DNA of 64,000 bases, taken from Nitrospirillum amazonense (GTDB lineage: Bacteria; Pseudomonadota; Alphaproteobacteria; Azospirillales; Azospirillaceae). The notes under the pieces were generated by a model. That model made no database searches and was not told the DNA's origin. It saw nothing but the letters and a program-made list of their open reading frames with translations. Location of the stretch: NCBI RefSeq assembly GCF_007828035.1, contig NZ_VITV01000005.1, positions 434,001 through 498,000 on the forward strand. The letters are read 5' to 3'. This document shows, piece after piece, positions 48,101 through 58,939 of this stretch (position 1 is its first letter; each line of letters starts with the position of its first letter). A program made the position numbers and the translations under genes.

Positions 48101-48249
48101 ATGGGGTGCGGCAGGCCGGCCTCGCGGCCGACATTGCTGAATAGGGTGGCGTGCAGCCGCTCCCACCCTGCGGATGTCGCGCCGGCGGTGGTGGCAATGA
48201 CCAGGGGCGTTACCGCAAGAATGGTCAGGATTTGTCGTAATTGCCGCAC
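45187..48249 (-). CDS. Two-component-type propeller sensor fused to GGDEF diguanylate cyclase
   Basis: This 1020-residue membrane-associated enzyme has a signal peptide (about 1-28), about 14 repeats of the regulatory beta-propeller type (e.g. DGFIWVGTQGGLSRYDGYRF and repeated WVGT/WASTxxGL), and a Y_Y_Y domain (YAYQLRGFDETWTDADATQ). One TM follows at about 800-825 (LWAKLAAVALALGGVVALVQV), then a coiled-coil linker and a GGDEF domain with GGEEL (932-936) and I-site RKTD (923-926) for product inhibition. It should sense an external ligand and make c-di-GMP. No EAL domain. Start ATG 48249 gives the signal peptide. Confidence 0.9.
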   Translation of the reverse strand: MRQLRQILTILAVTPLVIATTAGATSAGWERLHATLFSNVGREAGLPHPIAMALAQDSDGFIWVGTQGGLSRYDGYRFRTFQHQDGTAGSLPGNVITALVPAAGGRLWVSTATGSIARYDPATGQFQEFPEPAGLPARGGVLSMVSDGGDGVWAGTNSGLEHVDAAGTVTREAHRAGDATSAPGDRVRALLRTSDGSLWVSTVTGLMRREPGAAAFTAVPLLDAHGQAVTDEVIALTQDSAGRVWFATVRSGLGRVLPVSATTWEAARLVPEANPQALGGPLVFCLTEGRPGEIWVGRVAGGITIIDAATGALRTLRHNPLTPTSLGDDSVHALMRDRTGLLWAATNMGVSRTDLRIDAVDTLLPDSSAGGLPDANVLGITTTPDGRAWMGFKDHGAALLDPVVGAVTPLPRVADLPAGGVVSITGAPDGGVWLGAGAGRALFRHDPRSGRLEQHPFPGQVVSPMIYGLAEGGVLWFAAGPLVRYTPATGEAKVFRHSPDDPASLVDDSVNVMLPDGAGGLWVGTRHGLDRMDGVTGAFSHYLHDPSDPRSLPADLITTLLVDRHGRLWLGTLGGGIGVLERPADTDHPRGVFRRLTMADGLPNDNIGTLLMDGGGRVWASTADGLAIIDPDTWATRALGRADGVAIPAYWIHSGAALPDGSLIFGGGGGATVVHPDGYKPHGAPPPVVFTAVRVAGHPVPVGTMAAPAPIRLAPGDRSVEISFAALDYTAPEEMRYAYQLRGFDETWTDADATQRMAAYTNLPPGRYSLMVKAGNRAGDWSTPVTLSIEVQPAWWQTLWAKLAAVALALGGVVALVQVRTAYLRRRRAVLEEQVARQTRDLLAANERLKDLANRDPLTEIHNRRHFMELAEAALTLARPMDTPAALLMMDIDHFKQVNDTLGHSAGDEVLLAVVARIRALLRKTDVFARLGGEELALFMPDVDETTALAVAERLRRAVGDTPYDIEGAGVVAVTVSIGVAAAPPTLPLKELLDRADHGLYAAKRAGRDRVAAYVDGNRQ

Positions 48250-48418
48250 AACGGTTCCCTAAATCCCGGCAACATCCGCCACGCCGCTAGATGTACACGC
48301 GGCCAAGCCTTCCGGATAGGTCGATTGACGATGAATCGCCAGGTTGATGACTAGGCGCGTGTCGATATGGACACTGAGGTCGCTGCTGCCAATTTTAAAT
48401 GGACGGCACTTAACAGAA

Positions 48419-48430
48419 AGTGAATTCACT
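48419..48430. promoter_or_regulatory. Perfect 12-bp palindrome upstream of the GGDEF gene
   Basis: AGTGAATTCACT lies in an AT-richer stretch (about 48390-48455) roughly 170 bases before the GGDEF start. It could be an operator or part of a divergent control region. No match to a named factor is claimed. Confidence 0.4.
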
Positions 48431-48479
48431 CAATATTGGCGAATGACAATAATGGTCAGCTGGCTTTGAGGGCTGAATG

Positions 48480-48881
48480 TTAGGGCTGGGTCAGCCATGC
48501 TCGGCAGGCCGCCACCGGGTCGCGCCAGCCTCTCAGGTCCAGGGCATCGACCCCGTCCGCCGGATGCACTCGGGCGCCCCGGGCCCGGGCGATGTCGGCC
48601 AGGCGCGCGGCGGCGGCCGCGTCGCCGGAAAAGGCGATGTCGGGGATGCCCAGCGCCAGCGCGGCCAGGGCGTGGCCGGCGGCATCGCCGCAATCCAGGA
48701 CGGCCGTCACTGGTGCCCCGGGAAACTCCGCCGTGATGGCGTCCAACAGGGCGCGCCAGCCACCGGCGCCCAGCGCCCTGCCGGCGTCCGGCGCGCTGAC
48801 CAGCCGGACGGGCGCGCCATCGGCCGCCACCAAGGCGGCGCGGGCGTCATCCAGGCACAGGACGCGGATGGGGCGGTTCAC
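48480..48881 (-). CDS. Hypothetical Ala-rich protein next to gap
   Basis: This 133-residue protein is not recognised. It has an Ala/Gly-rich alpha/beta pattern (IRVLCLDDARAALVAADG, VTAVLDCGDAAGHALAALALG, DIAFSGDAAAAARLADIARARG) suggestive of a small nucleotide- or substrate-binding fold, but no catalytic motif. No signal peptide or TM is seen. It lies downstream of the gap terminator on the same strand, and in front of the GGDEF gene. GTG start at 48881. Confidence 0.6.
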   Translation of the reverse strand: MNRPIRVLCLDDARAALVAADGAPVRLVSAPDAGRALGAGGWRALLDAITAEFPGAPVTAVLDCGDAAGHALAALALGIPDIAFSGDAAAAARLADIARARGARVHPADGVDALDLRGWRDPVAACRAWLTQP

Positions 48882-48902
48882 GGCGGTTCCAAATCCTCAA
48901 AG

Positions 48903-48937
48903 AAAAAGGGCGCCCCGACCTTGCCGGAGCGCCCCTC
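48903..48937 (-). terminator. Intrinsic terminator of gap
   Basis: On the minus strand AGGGGCGCTCCGG pairs with GGTCGGGGCGCCCT (one bulged G) and runs into TTTTTC, about 25 bases after the gap stop. Confidence 0.75.
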
Positions 48938-48960
48938 ATCCTAATCAATCCCCTATGGGA

Positions 48961-49968
<1,008 letters not shown>

Positions 49969-50124
49969 GTGTCTTCCTCCGACATCGTTGAACCGCCCGA
50001 GGGACCGGGCCGGCTATGCTGAAACCTTGAAGATGGTAAACGTCACGCCGTCGTTTTAGGCGCTATGGGGCTTGCATGGCAGGCCTACCATAGTGGGACG
50101 TCTCATCCGGACGCTCGTGTCAAA

Positions 50125-50157
50125 GCGGGGACCCTGGTTTGGTTCCCGGGGCCCCGC
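50125..50157 (-). terminator. Hairpin downstream of tkt
   Basis: A 10-bp stem GCGGGGACCC (50125-50134) with GGGCCCCGC-type complement ending at 50157 (one mismatch), located just after the tkt stop. On the minus strand it leads into TTTGACAC, a weak tract. Confidence 0.55.
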
Positions 50158-50170
50158 CTTGGGTACTCAC

Positions 50171-52186
50171 TCAGAGACGGGCCTTGGCGGCCGCGACCAC
50201 GCCGTCGACGGTGATGCCGAAGTGCTGGTACAGCTCCTTGTACGGCCCCGACTCGCCGAAGCCGGGCATGCCGACGAAACCGCCCTTGGGGCCGATCCAG
50301 CGGTCCCAGCCCATGCGCACCATGGCTTCGACGCCGACGCGGACCACGTCGTCACCGCCCAGCACCCGGGCTTGGTAGGCCTCGCCTTGTTCCACGAACA
50401 GCTCCCAGCTGGGCATGGAGACGACGCGCGTGGGCACGCCCTCGGCCTGCAGCACATCGCGTGCCTGCACGGCGATCTCCACTTCCGAGCCGGTGGCCAG
50501 CAGCACCACCTTGGCCACCCCGCCTTCAGCCTCGCGCAGGACGTAGGCGCCCTTGGCGGTCAGGTTCTCGTCGGTGTGCTCGGTGCGCAGCGTGGCCAGG
50601 TTCTGGCGGGTCAGCGCCAGGACCGACGGGCGGGTCTTGGACCGCAGCGCCAGCTGCCAGCACTCGGCCGTCTCCACCTGGTCGGCGGGCCGGAAGACCA
50701 GCAGGTTGGGGATGGCGCGCAGTGCCGCCATATGCTCCACCGGCTGGTGGGTGGGGCCGTCCTCGCCCAGGCCGATGCTGTCATGGGTCATGACATGCAC
50801 CACGCGCTGCTTCATCAGGGCACCCAGGCGAATGGCCGGGCGGCTGTAGTCGGCGAAGCACAGGAAGGTGCCGCTCAGCGGGATCAGGCCGCCGTGCAGG
50901 GCCATGCCGTTCATGGCCGCGGCCATGGCATGCTCACGCACGCCATAGTGGATGTAGCGGCCTTCGTACTTGTCGCGCTGCAGGCTGACGACACCCTTGG
51001 TCCGGGTGTTGTTGGACCCGGTCAGGTCGGCGGAGCCGCTGATCAGTTCGGGCACGACGTCGAAGATGGCGTCCAGCACGTTGCCCGAGGCCTGGCGGGT
51101 GGCCACGCTGGGGCGGGCCTCGCTGGTGGCGCGCTTGAAGGCGGCGATGACGGCGTCCAGCTCGGCCGGCGCGTCACCCGACTGGGCGGCCTTGAAGGCG
51201 GCGCCCAGGCTGTTGTCGGCGGCGGCCAGGCGCTGGTCCCAGGCGCTGGCGGCGGCGGCACCCCGGGCGCCGTAGTGGCGCCAGGTGTTCAGGATGGGGG
51301 CCGGGATTTCGAAGGGGCCATGCTCCCAGCCGTAGGCGGCGCGGGCGCCGGCGATCTCGGCCGCACCCAGGGGCGAGCCGTGGCTGGAGTTCTTGCCGGC
51401 CTTGGTCGGGGCGCCCAGACCGATGGTGGTGCGGCAGGCGATCAGCGACGGGGTGCTGGTGGTCTTGGCCTGGGCGATGGCGGCGGCCACGGCCGCCGGG
51501 TCGTGGCCGTCCACGGCCTGCACGTCCCAGCCATAGGCGACGAAGCGGGCCTTCACGTCCTCGGACAGGGACAGGTTGGTGGGGCCGTCGATGGAGATGC
51601 TGTTGTCGTCCCACAGGACGATCAGGCGGTCCAGGCCCAGGTGGCCGGCCAGCGAGGCGGCCTCATGGCTCACCCCTTCTTGCAGGCAGCCGTCGCCGGC
51701 GATGACATAGGTGTGGTGGTCGACCAGCGCGTCGCCGAAGCGGGCGTTCAGGTGACGCTCCGCCAGGGCCATGCCAACGGCGGTGGCGATGCCCTGGCCC
51801 AGCGGGCCGGTGGTCATCTCGATGCCGCGGGCCATGCCATATTCCGGGTGACCGGCGGTGCGGGCGCCCAGCTGGCGGAACTTCTTGATCTGCTCAAGGT
51901 CGATGTCCTCATACCCCGTGAGGTAGAGCAACGCGTAGATCAGCATGGAGCCATGGCCGGCCGACAGCACGAAGCGGTCGCGGTCAGCCCAGTCCGGGCG
52001 CTTGGGATCGAACTTCAGGAACTGGGTGAACAGCACGGTGGCGACATCGGCCATGCCCATGGGCATGCCGGGGTGGCCCGACTTGGCCGCTTCCACGGCA
52101 TCCATGGCCAGGACGCGGATGGCGGTGGCGAGATCCTTGTGGGGAACGCCCCCGACGACATCTCCGGTTGCGGGCTGGGACGACAT
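50171..52186 (-). CDS. tkt: Transketolase
   Basis: This 671-residue TPP enzyme moves two-carbon units in the pentose phosphate and Calvin-type pathways. Motifs: [45 protein letters not shown], the TPP/Mg motif [32 protein letters not shown], and [24 protein letters not shown] in the pyrimidine domain. Length is normal. Start ATG 52186 has AAAGG nine bases upstream and gives the conserved N-terminus; ATG 52207 is possible. On the same strand as gap and fba, it begins this sugar-phosphate block. Confidence 0.97.
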   Translation of the reverse strand: MSSQPATGDVVGGVPHKDLATAIRVLAMDAVEAAKSGHPGMPMGMADVATVLFTQFLKFDPKRPDWADRDRFVLSAGHGSMLIYALLYLTGYEDIDLEQIKKFRQLGARTAGHPEYGMARGIEMTTGPLGQGIATAVGMALAERHLNARFGDALVDHHTYVIAGDGCLQEGVSHEAASLAGHLGLDRLIVLWDDNSISIDGPTNLSLSEDVKARFVAYGWDVQAVDGHDPAAVAAAIAQAKTTSTPSLIACRTTIGLGAPTKAGKNSSHGSPLGAAEIAGARAAYGWEHGPFEIPAPILNTWRHYGARGAAAASAWDQRLAAADNSLGAAFKAAQSGDAPAELDAVIAAFKRATSEARPSVATRQASGNVLDAIFDVVPELISGSADLTGSNNTRTKGVVSLQRDKYEGRYIHYGVREHAMAAAMNGMALHGGLIPLSGTFLCFADYSRPAIRLGALMKQRVVHVMTHDSIGLGEDGPTHQPVEHMAALRAIPNLLVFRPADQVETAECWQLALRSKTRPSVLALTRQNLATLRTEHTDENLTAKGAYVLREAEGGVAKVVLLATGSEVEIAVQARDVLQAEGVPTRVVSMPSWELFVEQGEAYQARVLGGDDVVRVGVEAMVRMGWDRWIGPKGGFVGMPGFGESGPYKELYQHFGITVDGVVAAAKARL

Positions 52187-52673
52187 GGGCAAAGGGCCTT
52201 TCATCAAGCGGATGCGCTGTGCTCAGAAGGCCGGAAAGGGGCAGCCGTTGGGGCTCCGTTCCGGCGGATTCGGCCGGGAAAGCCGCCACGGGAAGGGCAT
52301 TCCCAGGAGACGATCCAGGGCCCGATGCTCCCGATGAGTTGCGCCGCCGCACCGCCTTCTTTAAGGGCGTCGTGCGCGCACAGTCCAGGCGCGAGGGGCG
52401 GGCGGCACCATGACCGCCACCGCCTGCCGCGTCAAGGTCCGGGGCCCTCCGAAAACTGCAAGCGCGGCCAGCGTTAACGCCTGTATCCGGCGGGCCTTTC
52501 CCGCCGCGCTTCGCCATTCATGATCCTGTTGCCCCGGCGCCGGCGCCTAATCATCTGTCGGCGCGGTTTTTTCGCTGGTCCCGACCGCTTTCTTTCTTTA
52601 TTCGACGCCAGAGCTTATCCATCTTATTTGCACCCGACCTCCCTTCCATTGGCTATCGGACCCGTCTCGTCCC
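52187..52673. other. 487-base divergent intergenic region between tkt and the zapA pair
   Basis: This holds the promoters of tkt (minus) and of the coiled-coil/zapA transcript (plus). It is GC-rich with overlapping open frames in all phases, but none has a credible start, ribosome-binding site or family. No clear hexamers or strong hairpin were found. Confidence 0.3.
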
Positions 52674-52931
52674 ATGGAACGACTGAAGACCGCGCTGGAA
52701 CGTCTGGATGCCGCCGTCCTTGTGCTGGACGGGGCGCTGGAACGACGGCTGGCGCAGCCCGCGGCCGTTGCCGGCGACGTCGATGAGGCGGCCAAGGCCC
52801 GCATCGCCCAGCTGGAACGGGCGCTGGCGGCGGCGGAAGGGCGGGAGCAGGGTGCCAAGGCCGCGACCGCGGCCTTGTCGGAGCGGCTGGACCGGACCAT
52901 CGGCCAGTTGCGTGCGGTGCTGGAGGACTGA
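52674..52931 (+). CDS. Small coiled-coil protein upstream of zapA (DUF4164-like)
   Basis: This 85-residue acidic, Ala/Leu/Arg-rich helical protein (MERLKTALERLDAAVLVLDGALERRL ... AALSERLDRTIGQLRAVLED) consists almost entirely of heptads and is probably a dimeric coiled coil. Small proteins of this type lie immediately before zapA in many alphaproteobacteria, and a cell-division role analogous to ZapB is inferred. The zapA gene starts eight bases after it, so the pair is co-transcribed. Confidence 0.75.
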   Translation: MERLKTALERLDAAVLVLDGALERRLAQPAAVAGDVDEAAKARIAQLERALAAAEGREQGAKAATAALSERLDRTIGQLRAVLED

Positions 52932-52938
52932 TTAGAAG

Positions 52939-53289
52939 ATGGCCCGCGTGGACATCATCCTGAATGGACGCCCCTATGGCCTGGCCTGCGACGATGGCCA
53001 GGAACAGCGCCTGCGCGAGCTTGGCTCCTATGTCGATGCCCGCCTGCGGGAGGTGGCGCATGACGCTTCCGGCGGCAGCGAGACGCAGCTGCTGGTGCTG
53101 ACCGCCCTCATGCTTGCCGATGAGATTTTCGACCTGCGCGCGGAGTTGGGGGGGCCGCGCCGGCCCGTGCCGGCCCCGGTGCAGGAGGCGACCCCTGCGC
53201 CCCGCGCAGAGGACGATAGCGTCATCGCGGCCGTCGATAGCCTGGCCAAACGCATCGAAGACATTGCAGCGCGGCTTGATCGCTCCTAA
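52939..53289 (+). CDS. zapA: Cell division protein ZapA
   Basis: This 116-residue protein has the ZapA N-terminal fold MARVDIILNGRPYGLACDDGQEQRLRELGSYVDARLREVA and the dimerisation helix SETQLLVLTALMLADEIFDLRAEL. ZapA cross-links FtsZ filaments at midcell. The C-terminal tail (about 75-116) is Pro-rich then helical (AVDSLAKRIEDIAARLDRS), longer than the E. coli form and typical of alphaproteobacteria. It is followed by 6S RNA and fau, the conserved order. Confidence 0.95.
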   Translation: MARVDIILNGRPYGLACDDGQEQRLRELGSYVDARLREVAHDASGGSETQLLVLTALMLADEIFDLRAELGGPRRPVPAPVQEATPAPRAEDDSVIAAVDSLAKRIEDIAARLDRS

Positions 53290-53300
53290 ATTAGTTTTCT

Positions 53301-53464
53301 GGAACGGGGCTGCGCGGTTCGACAGGATGCTTTATCCCCAGGGCCGATACCCAATCCTCTAGGGGGCTGTCCCTGCCGACGCCGTGGTGTCGGACATATG
53401 GCTCCCACCTGCCTTGGCAGGCCGTGGAGGATACGCTTGTCCATCGGCCGTCGCGGCTCCTTCC
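53301..53464 (+). ncRNA. ssrS: 6S RNA
   Basis: The 250-base gap between zapA and fau holds the 6S RNA locus conserved across Proteobacteria. The two ends, GGAACGGGGCTGCGCGG and the GTCGCGGCTCCTTCC region, are partly complementary and would form the long closing stem, with a central bubble around GCCGACGCCGTGGTGTCGGAC. 6S RNA mimics an open promoter and binds sigma-70 RNA polymerase in stationary phase. The ends are estimates from complementarity, and the fold was not computed. Confidence 0.75.
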
Positions 53465-53540
53465 AGACCTTATCCTTCATGTCCTCCCCTCCCGCCCCGC
53501 ATGATGCCGGGGCCTGTCCTTTGAGGGACCTTATCCGCCC

Positions 53541-54248
53541 GTGACCGCCGCATCCTCCCGTACCCACGACGTTTCCCCGGCCCCTGGTACCGCTACATCG
53601 GTCACGGGTCCGGCGGCCCTGCTGACGGAGGAGGCGGCGCGCGCCGCCAAGAAGGCGGTGCGGGTTTCGGCCCGCCGGGTGCGCGCGGAGCTGGAACTGG
53701 ACCGTGCCTCGGCGTCCAAATCGCTGGCCGACAATTTCTTGGGCGCGCTGCCCCAGATCACCGACGGCCTGGCCCCGGTGGGCCTCACCATCGCCTTCTA
53801 TTGGCCCGTGGGGGATGAGATCGATCCCCGTCCGCTCATGCACCGGGTGGTCGCGGCCGGGGTGAAGGCGGCGCTGCCCGTTTGCCAGGCCAAGGGCCAG
53901 CCCTTGCTGTTCCGCCGCTGGCTGCCCGGCATCCTGCTGTCGCCCGATGTGATGGGCGTGCCGGCGCCGATGGAAGAGGCGGCACCCGGTGGCGGTGCCG
54001 TGGTGCCCGACGTGGTGCTGGTGCCCCTGCTGGCCTTCGACCGCCGGGGGCGGCGCCTGGGCTATGGCGCCGGTTTCTACGATCGTACCCTGGCTCTGCT
54101 GCGGCGCGAGCATGCCATCCAGGCGGTGGGCATCGCCTTCGCCGATCAGGAACTGGACAAGGTGCCCTGCGACGCGCATGACCAGGGCTTGGATTGGATC
54201 GTCACCGAGCGCTACGCCGTTCGGGCCGGGCAGCGGCGCAAGCGCTGA
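53541..54248 (+). CDS. fau: 5-formyltetrahydrofolate cyclo-ligase
   Basis: This 235-residue enzyme (YgfA/Fau) converts 5-formyl-THF to 5,10-methenyl-THF with ATP. The N-terminal helix carries KKAVRVSARRVRAELELDR. The core has TIAFYWPVGDEIDPRPLMHRV, PDVVLVPLLAFDRRGRRLGYGAGFYDRTLALLRR (phosphate-binding GYGAGFYDR) and AIAF-type strands (VGIAFADQELDKVP). GTG start at 53541. The N-terminal 25 residues are Ser/Pro/Ala-rich. It follows zapA and 6S RNA in the conserved order. Confidence 0.93.
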   Translation: MTAASSRTHDVSPAPGTATSVTGPAALLTEEAARAAKKAVRVSARRVRAELELDRASASKSLADNFLGALPQITDGLAPVGLTIAFYWPVGDEIDPRPLMHRVVAAGVKAALPVCQAKGQPLLFRRWLPGILLSPDVMGVPAPMEEAAPGGGAVVPDVVLVPLLAFDRRGRRLGYGAGFYDRTLALLRREHAIQAVGIAFADQELDKVPCDAHDQGLDWIVTERYAVRAGQRRKR

Positions 54249-54271
54249 CCGCTTTCGGGGTTGAGGAAGTC

Positions 54272-55102
54272 ATGCGTCTGTTGTTCCTGGGTGACGTGGT
54301 GGGCCGCAGCGGCCGTGACGGCGTGTTGCGGCATCTGCCGGACTTGCGCAAGGCGCTGGCGCTGGACTTCGTCATCGTGAACGGCGAGAACGCGGCCGGC
54401 GGCTTTGGCATCACCGAGAAGATCGCGCAGGAGTTCTTCGCCGCCGGCGTCGATTGCCTGACCACCGGCAACCACGTCTGGGACCAGAAGGAACTGGTGG
54501 GTCAGATCGACCGCCTGCCCAACGTGTTGCGCCCTCTGAACTATCCGGAGGGCACGCCCGGTCGCGGCGCCTCGCTGCTGCCCACCCGTGACGGCCGGCG
54601 CAAGGTGCTGGTGGTCAACGTCATGGCCCGCCTGTTCATGGATGCCCTGGACGACCCCTTCGCCGCGGTGGAGAAGGTGCTGCGCACCTATCGCCTGGGC
54701 CCCAACGCGGCCGACGCCATCGTCATCGACGTGCATGGCGAGGCCTCGTCGGAGAAGATGGCCATGGGCCATTTCTGCGACGGCCGCGTCAGCTTGGTGG
54801 TGGGCACCCACACCCACACGCCCACGGCGGACACCCAGATCCTGAACGGCCGCACCGCCTATCAGACCGACGCCGGCATGTGTGGCGACTACGACAGCGT
54901 CATCGGCATGAAGAAGGAGGCGGCGGTGCTGCGCCTGACGCGCAAGCTGCCGACCGACCGCCTGACTCCGGCGGAAAACGATGCCACCGTCAGCGTTTGC
55001 GGCGTGTTCGTGGAAACGGATGATCGCACCGGCCTGGCCCTGCGGGCCGAGGCGGTGCGCGTGGGCGGCCGCCTGTCGCAGGCGATGCCCAAGCTGGCCT
55101 GA
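54272..55102 (+). CDS. YmdB-like metallophosphoesterase (TIGR00282)
   Basis: This 276-residue dinuclear metal phosphoesterase has MRLLFLGDVVGRSGRDGVLRHL (metal-binding D), VIVNGENAAGGFGITEK, LTTGNHVWDQKELVG, VVNVMARLFMDALDDPF and VGTHTHTPTADTQIL with TAYQTDAGMCGDYDSVIGM. In B. subtilis, YmdB cleaves 2',3'-cyclic nucleotides and affects biofilm and RNA turnover; the role here is inferred. ATG 54272 has GAGGAAG upstream. It lies 23 bases after fau and is probably co-transcribed. Confidence 0.92.
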   Translation: MRLLFLGDVVGRSGRDGVLRHLPDLRKALALDFVIVNGENAAGGFGITEKIAQEFFAAGVDCLTTGNHVWDQKELVGQIDRLPNVLRPLNYPEGTPGRGASLLPTRDGRRKVLVVNVMARLFMDALDDPFAAVEKVLRTYRLGPNAADAIVIDVHGEASSEKMAMGHFCDGRVSLVVGTHTHTPTADTQILNGRTAYQTDAGMCGDYDSVIGMKKEAAVLRLTRKLPTDRLTPAENDATVSVCGVFVETDDRTGLALRAEAVRVGGRLSQAMPKLA

Positions 55103-55345
55103 GTCGGCCGCACTTTCGCCCTGTTGCCTGCCGCCTTTCCGGTTAGCATTGCAGAAACCTCCTTGGCGCCGCCGCCGGAATTCCGCCATAAAGCGGCCGT
55201 AACTCGGACGGAAAGCACGGTCCTGTGACAAGCCTGTGGCAAGCTTCGCCCCCAGGCCTGTCCCTGGGCGTGCCTGTTGCCACAACATGTGGTACAAGCT
55301 GCCCGGATATACCCCCGCTCAACCCCATATAGAGTTCAGGGTCCC

Positions 55346-56095
55346 ATGGCTGGACATTCACAGTTCAAGAACATCATGCACCGCAAGGGCGCCCAGGACG
55401 TCAAGCGGTCCAAGCTGTTCAACAAGCTTGCGCGTGAAATCACCGTGGCCGCCAAGGCGGGCCTGCCCGATCCCAACCATAACCCGCGCCTGCGCGCCGC
55501 CATCCAGGCCGCCCGCGTGCAGAACATGCCGCGCGACCGCATCGACCGCGCCATTAAGCAGGGCACGCCCGGCGCTGGCGACGACACCAATTACGATGAG
55601 GTGCGGTACGAGGGCTACGGCCCCGGCGGCGTCGCCCTGATCGTCGAGGCGCTGACCGACAACCGCAACCGCACCGCCTCGGAAGTGCGCTCGGCCTTCT
55701 CCAAGCACGGCGGCACGCTGGGTGAGACCAACTCGGTCAGCTTCATGTTCAACCGCATCGGCCTGATCACCTATCCGGCCAGCGTGGCGGATGCCGACAC
55801 CGTGCTGGAGGCCGCCATCGAGGCGGGCGCCGACGATGTCAGCAGCGATGAGGAGAGCCACTCCATCATCACCGGCGTCGACAGCCTGGGCGAGGTGCGC
55901 GACGCGCTGGAAGCCAAGTTCGGCGCGCCGGAAGGCGCCAAGCTGACCTGGCAGCCGCTGAACACGGTGGCCCCGTCGGAAGACGCGGCGCAGAGCCTGC
56001 TGAAGCTGCTGGACGTGCTGGACGACAGCGACGACGTGCAAAACGTCATCGGCAACTTTGAGCTGTCGCCGGAGCTTCTGGAGAAGCTGGGCTAA
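55346..56095 (+). CDS. yebC: YebC/PmpR family protein
   Basis: This 249-residue three-domain protein begins [39 protein letters not shown] and contains [31 protein letters not shown] and [36 protein letters not shown]. The family was described as a transcriptional regulator; recent work on relatives assigns a translation role at difficult sequences. ATG 55346 is set by the conserved MAGHSQ start. Located 26 bases upstream of ruvC, the usual yebC-ruvC order. Confidence 0.95.
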   Translation: MAGHSQFKNIMHRKGAQDVKRSKLFNKLAREITVAAKAGLPDPNHNPRLRAAIQAARVQNMPRDRIDRAIKQGTPGAGDDTNYDEVRYEGYGPGGVALIVEALTDNRNRTASEVRSAFSKHGGTLGETNSVSFMFNRIGLITYPASVADADTVLEAAIEAGADDVSSDEESHSIITGVDSLGEVRDALEAKFGAPEGAKLTWQPLNTVAPSEDAAQSLLKLLDVLDDSDDVQNVIGNFELSPELLEKLG

Positions 56096-56121
56096 GCCGG
56101 ACGGGAAGGGGGACGGCGGCC

Positions 56122-56646
56122 ATGGGGGATCGGTCGATCCGCGTGCTGGGCCTTGATCCGGGCTTGCGCAACATGGGCTGGGGCGTCATCGACGTTTCCG
56201 GCAACCGGTTGACGCATGTCGCCGACGGGGTCGTGCATTCCGACGACCGGGACGACCTGGCCCGCCGTCTCGTCACCCTTTATGAGGGGCTCCAAGACGT
56301 CATCCGGACCTGGACGCCGGACGAGGCGGCGGTGGAAGAGACCTTCGTGAACAAGAACCCCGTTTCAACCCTGAAACTGGGGCAGGCGCGGGGGATCGCC
56401 CTGCTGGCCCCGGCGCGGGAGGGACTGTCCGTGTCGGAGTACCCGCCCAACCTGGTGAAGAAGTCGGTGGTGGGCGCCGGCCACGCCGACAAGACGCAGG
56501 TGCAGGCCATGGTGCGCATGCTGCTGCCGGGCTTCCAGCTGTCCAAGGCGGACGCGGCCGACGCCCTGGCTGTCGCCATCTGCCACGCCCACCACAGCCA
56601 GACCCGGCGCCTGGTAGGCGGCATCATGGCGGGGGCGGCGCGATGA
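56122..56646 (+). CDS. ruvC: Crossover junction endodeoxyribonuclease RuvC
   Basis: This 174-residue resolvase has the catalytic acids visible: D12 (LGLDPGLRN), E72 ([10 protein letters not shown]), D144 and D147 (KADAADALA), matching the E. coli tetrad D7-E66-D138-D141. It cleaves Holliday junctions delivered by RuvAB. The conserved [10 protein letters not shown] follows the second acid. It overlaps ruvA by four bases, so ruvCAB is one translational unit. Confidence 0.97.
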   Translation: MGDRSIRVLGLDPGLRNMGWGVIDVSGNRLTHVADGVVHSDDRDDLARRLVTLYEGLQDVIRTWTPDEAAVEETFVNKNPVSTLKLGQARGIALLAPAREGLSVSEYPPNLVKKSVVGAGHADKTQVQAMVRMLLPGFQLSKADAADALAVAICHAHHSQTRRLVGGIMAGAAR

Positions 56647-57265
56647 TCGCGAAACTAAAAGGTCTGCTGGACAGCACCGGCCTGGACTGGGCCATCATCG
56701 ACGTGGGCGGGGTAGGCTATCTCGTCTCCGCCTCCTCCCGCACCTTGCGCCGCCTGGGCGGGGTGGGGGAGGCCGTCTCGGTCCTGACCGAGATGTGGGT
56801 GTCGGAAGACAAGATGCAGCTGTTCGCCTTCGCCGACGTGGCGGAGCGGGACTGGTTCCGCCTGCTGACCACGGTGCAGGGTGTGGGCGCCCGCGTCGCC
56901 TTGGCCGTGCTGTCCGTGCTGTCGCCGGAACAGATCGCCCAGGCCCTGATGGCCCAGGACAAGACCGCGCTGACCCAGGCTGACGGCGTGGGGCCCAAGC
57001 TCGCCACCCGCATGATCAGCGAACTGAAGGACAAGGTGCCGTCGCTGGCGCTGGCCCCCACCTTGGCCGGCACGCCGGCCGGGAAGACGGACGCGGCCGC
57101 CGCGCCCGCCGCCAACGGCGCCGTGGCCGATGCCGTCTCCGCCCTGGTCAACCTGGGCTACAAGCGGCTGGAGGCCTTCGCCGCCGTCACCACCTGCGCC
57201 GCCCGCCTGGGGCCTGAGGCCGGCGTTTCCGAACTGATTCGCGCCGGTCTCAAGGAACTGAGCGC

Positions 57266-57269
<4 letters not shown>
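56643..57269 (+). CDS. ruvA: Holliday junction helicase subunit RuvA
   Basis: This 208-residue protein has the OB-fold N-terminus ([28 protein letters not shown]), acidic-pin region [36 protein letters not shown] with helix-hairpin-helix, [21 protein letters not shown], and a C-terminal RuvB-binding domain ([17 protein letters not shown]). It binds the four-way junction as a tetramer and recruits RuvB. It overlaps ruvC and ruvB by four bases each. Confidence 0.97.
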
Positions 57270-58340
<1,071 letters not shown>

Positions 58341-58348
<8 letters not shown>

Positions 58349-58931
58349 GGCCCTTGACCTGCTTGGGGGCCATCTCTCCGGCCACATGGTGGGCGACGTC
58401 CACCACTTCCCCGTCCGTGTCTATTACGAGGATACGGACGCCGGCGGCATCGTCTACCACGCCAACTACCTACGCTATGCCGAGCGGGCGCGGACGGAGA
58501 TGCTGCGGGTGCTGGGCGTGCCGCATGCGGAGCAGGTGGCGGCGAGCGGCGTCGCCTTCGCCGTGCGTCGCTGCATGATGGATTTTCTGGCGCCGGCCCG
58601 GCTGGAGGACACACTTCTGGTGCGCAGCCGCATCACCAGTGTCACCGGTGCCACGGTTTTAGCGGAACAGACCATATACCGGCCACAAAGTGGTGGCATC
58701 GTGCCAGCCGGCCAGGCCACGGAAGACGATCGGGTCCTGGTCCGGCTGACTTTGAAACTGGCCTGCATCAACGCCCAAGGAAGGGCGGTGCGGGTCCCAA
58801 CGCCGGTGGCGCAAGCCTTCGCCCGTTTGGGTGCCAGCCGCGGAAGCGGCGAGGAAAAAGACCGTGGCGCCGGCGAAAAGATCAATTCGAAGGGTGACGG
58901 CGCGTCGGCGGACGCCCCGTCTGAAGAGTGA
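58341..58931 (+). CDS. ybgC: Tol-Pal-associated acyl-CoA thioesterase YbgC
   Basis: This 196-residue hotdog-fold thioesterase has [16 protein letters not shown] (catalytic Asp) and [15 protein letters not shown]. It hydrolyses acyl-CoAs and is encoded with Tol-Pal in most Proteobacteria. The C-terminal 50 residues ([20 protein letters not shown]) are charged and low complexity, not family-wide. Start ATG 58341 has GAGGAGGGG upstream, inside the ruvB 3' end. tolQ follows within about ten bases. Confidence 0.94.
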
Positions 58932-58939
58932 GAGTGGCG

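Noticed and set aside
50072-52477. An 801-residue open frame on the plus strand opposite transketolase
   Set aside because: It is the antisense mirror of a high-GC gene; the composition (runs of Gly, His, Gln) is typical of antisense frames and the tkt protein on the other strand is complete.
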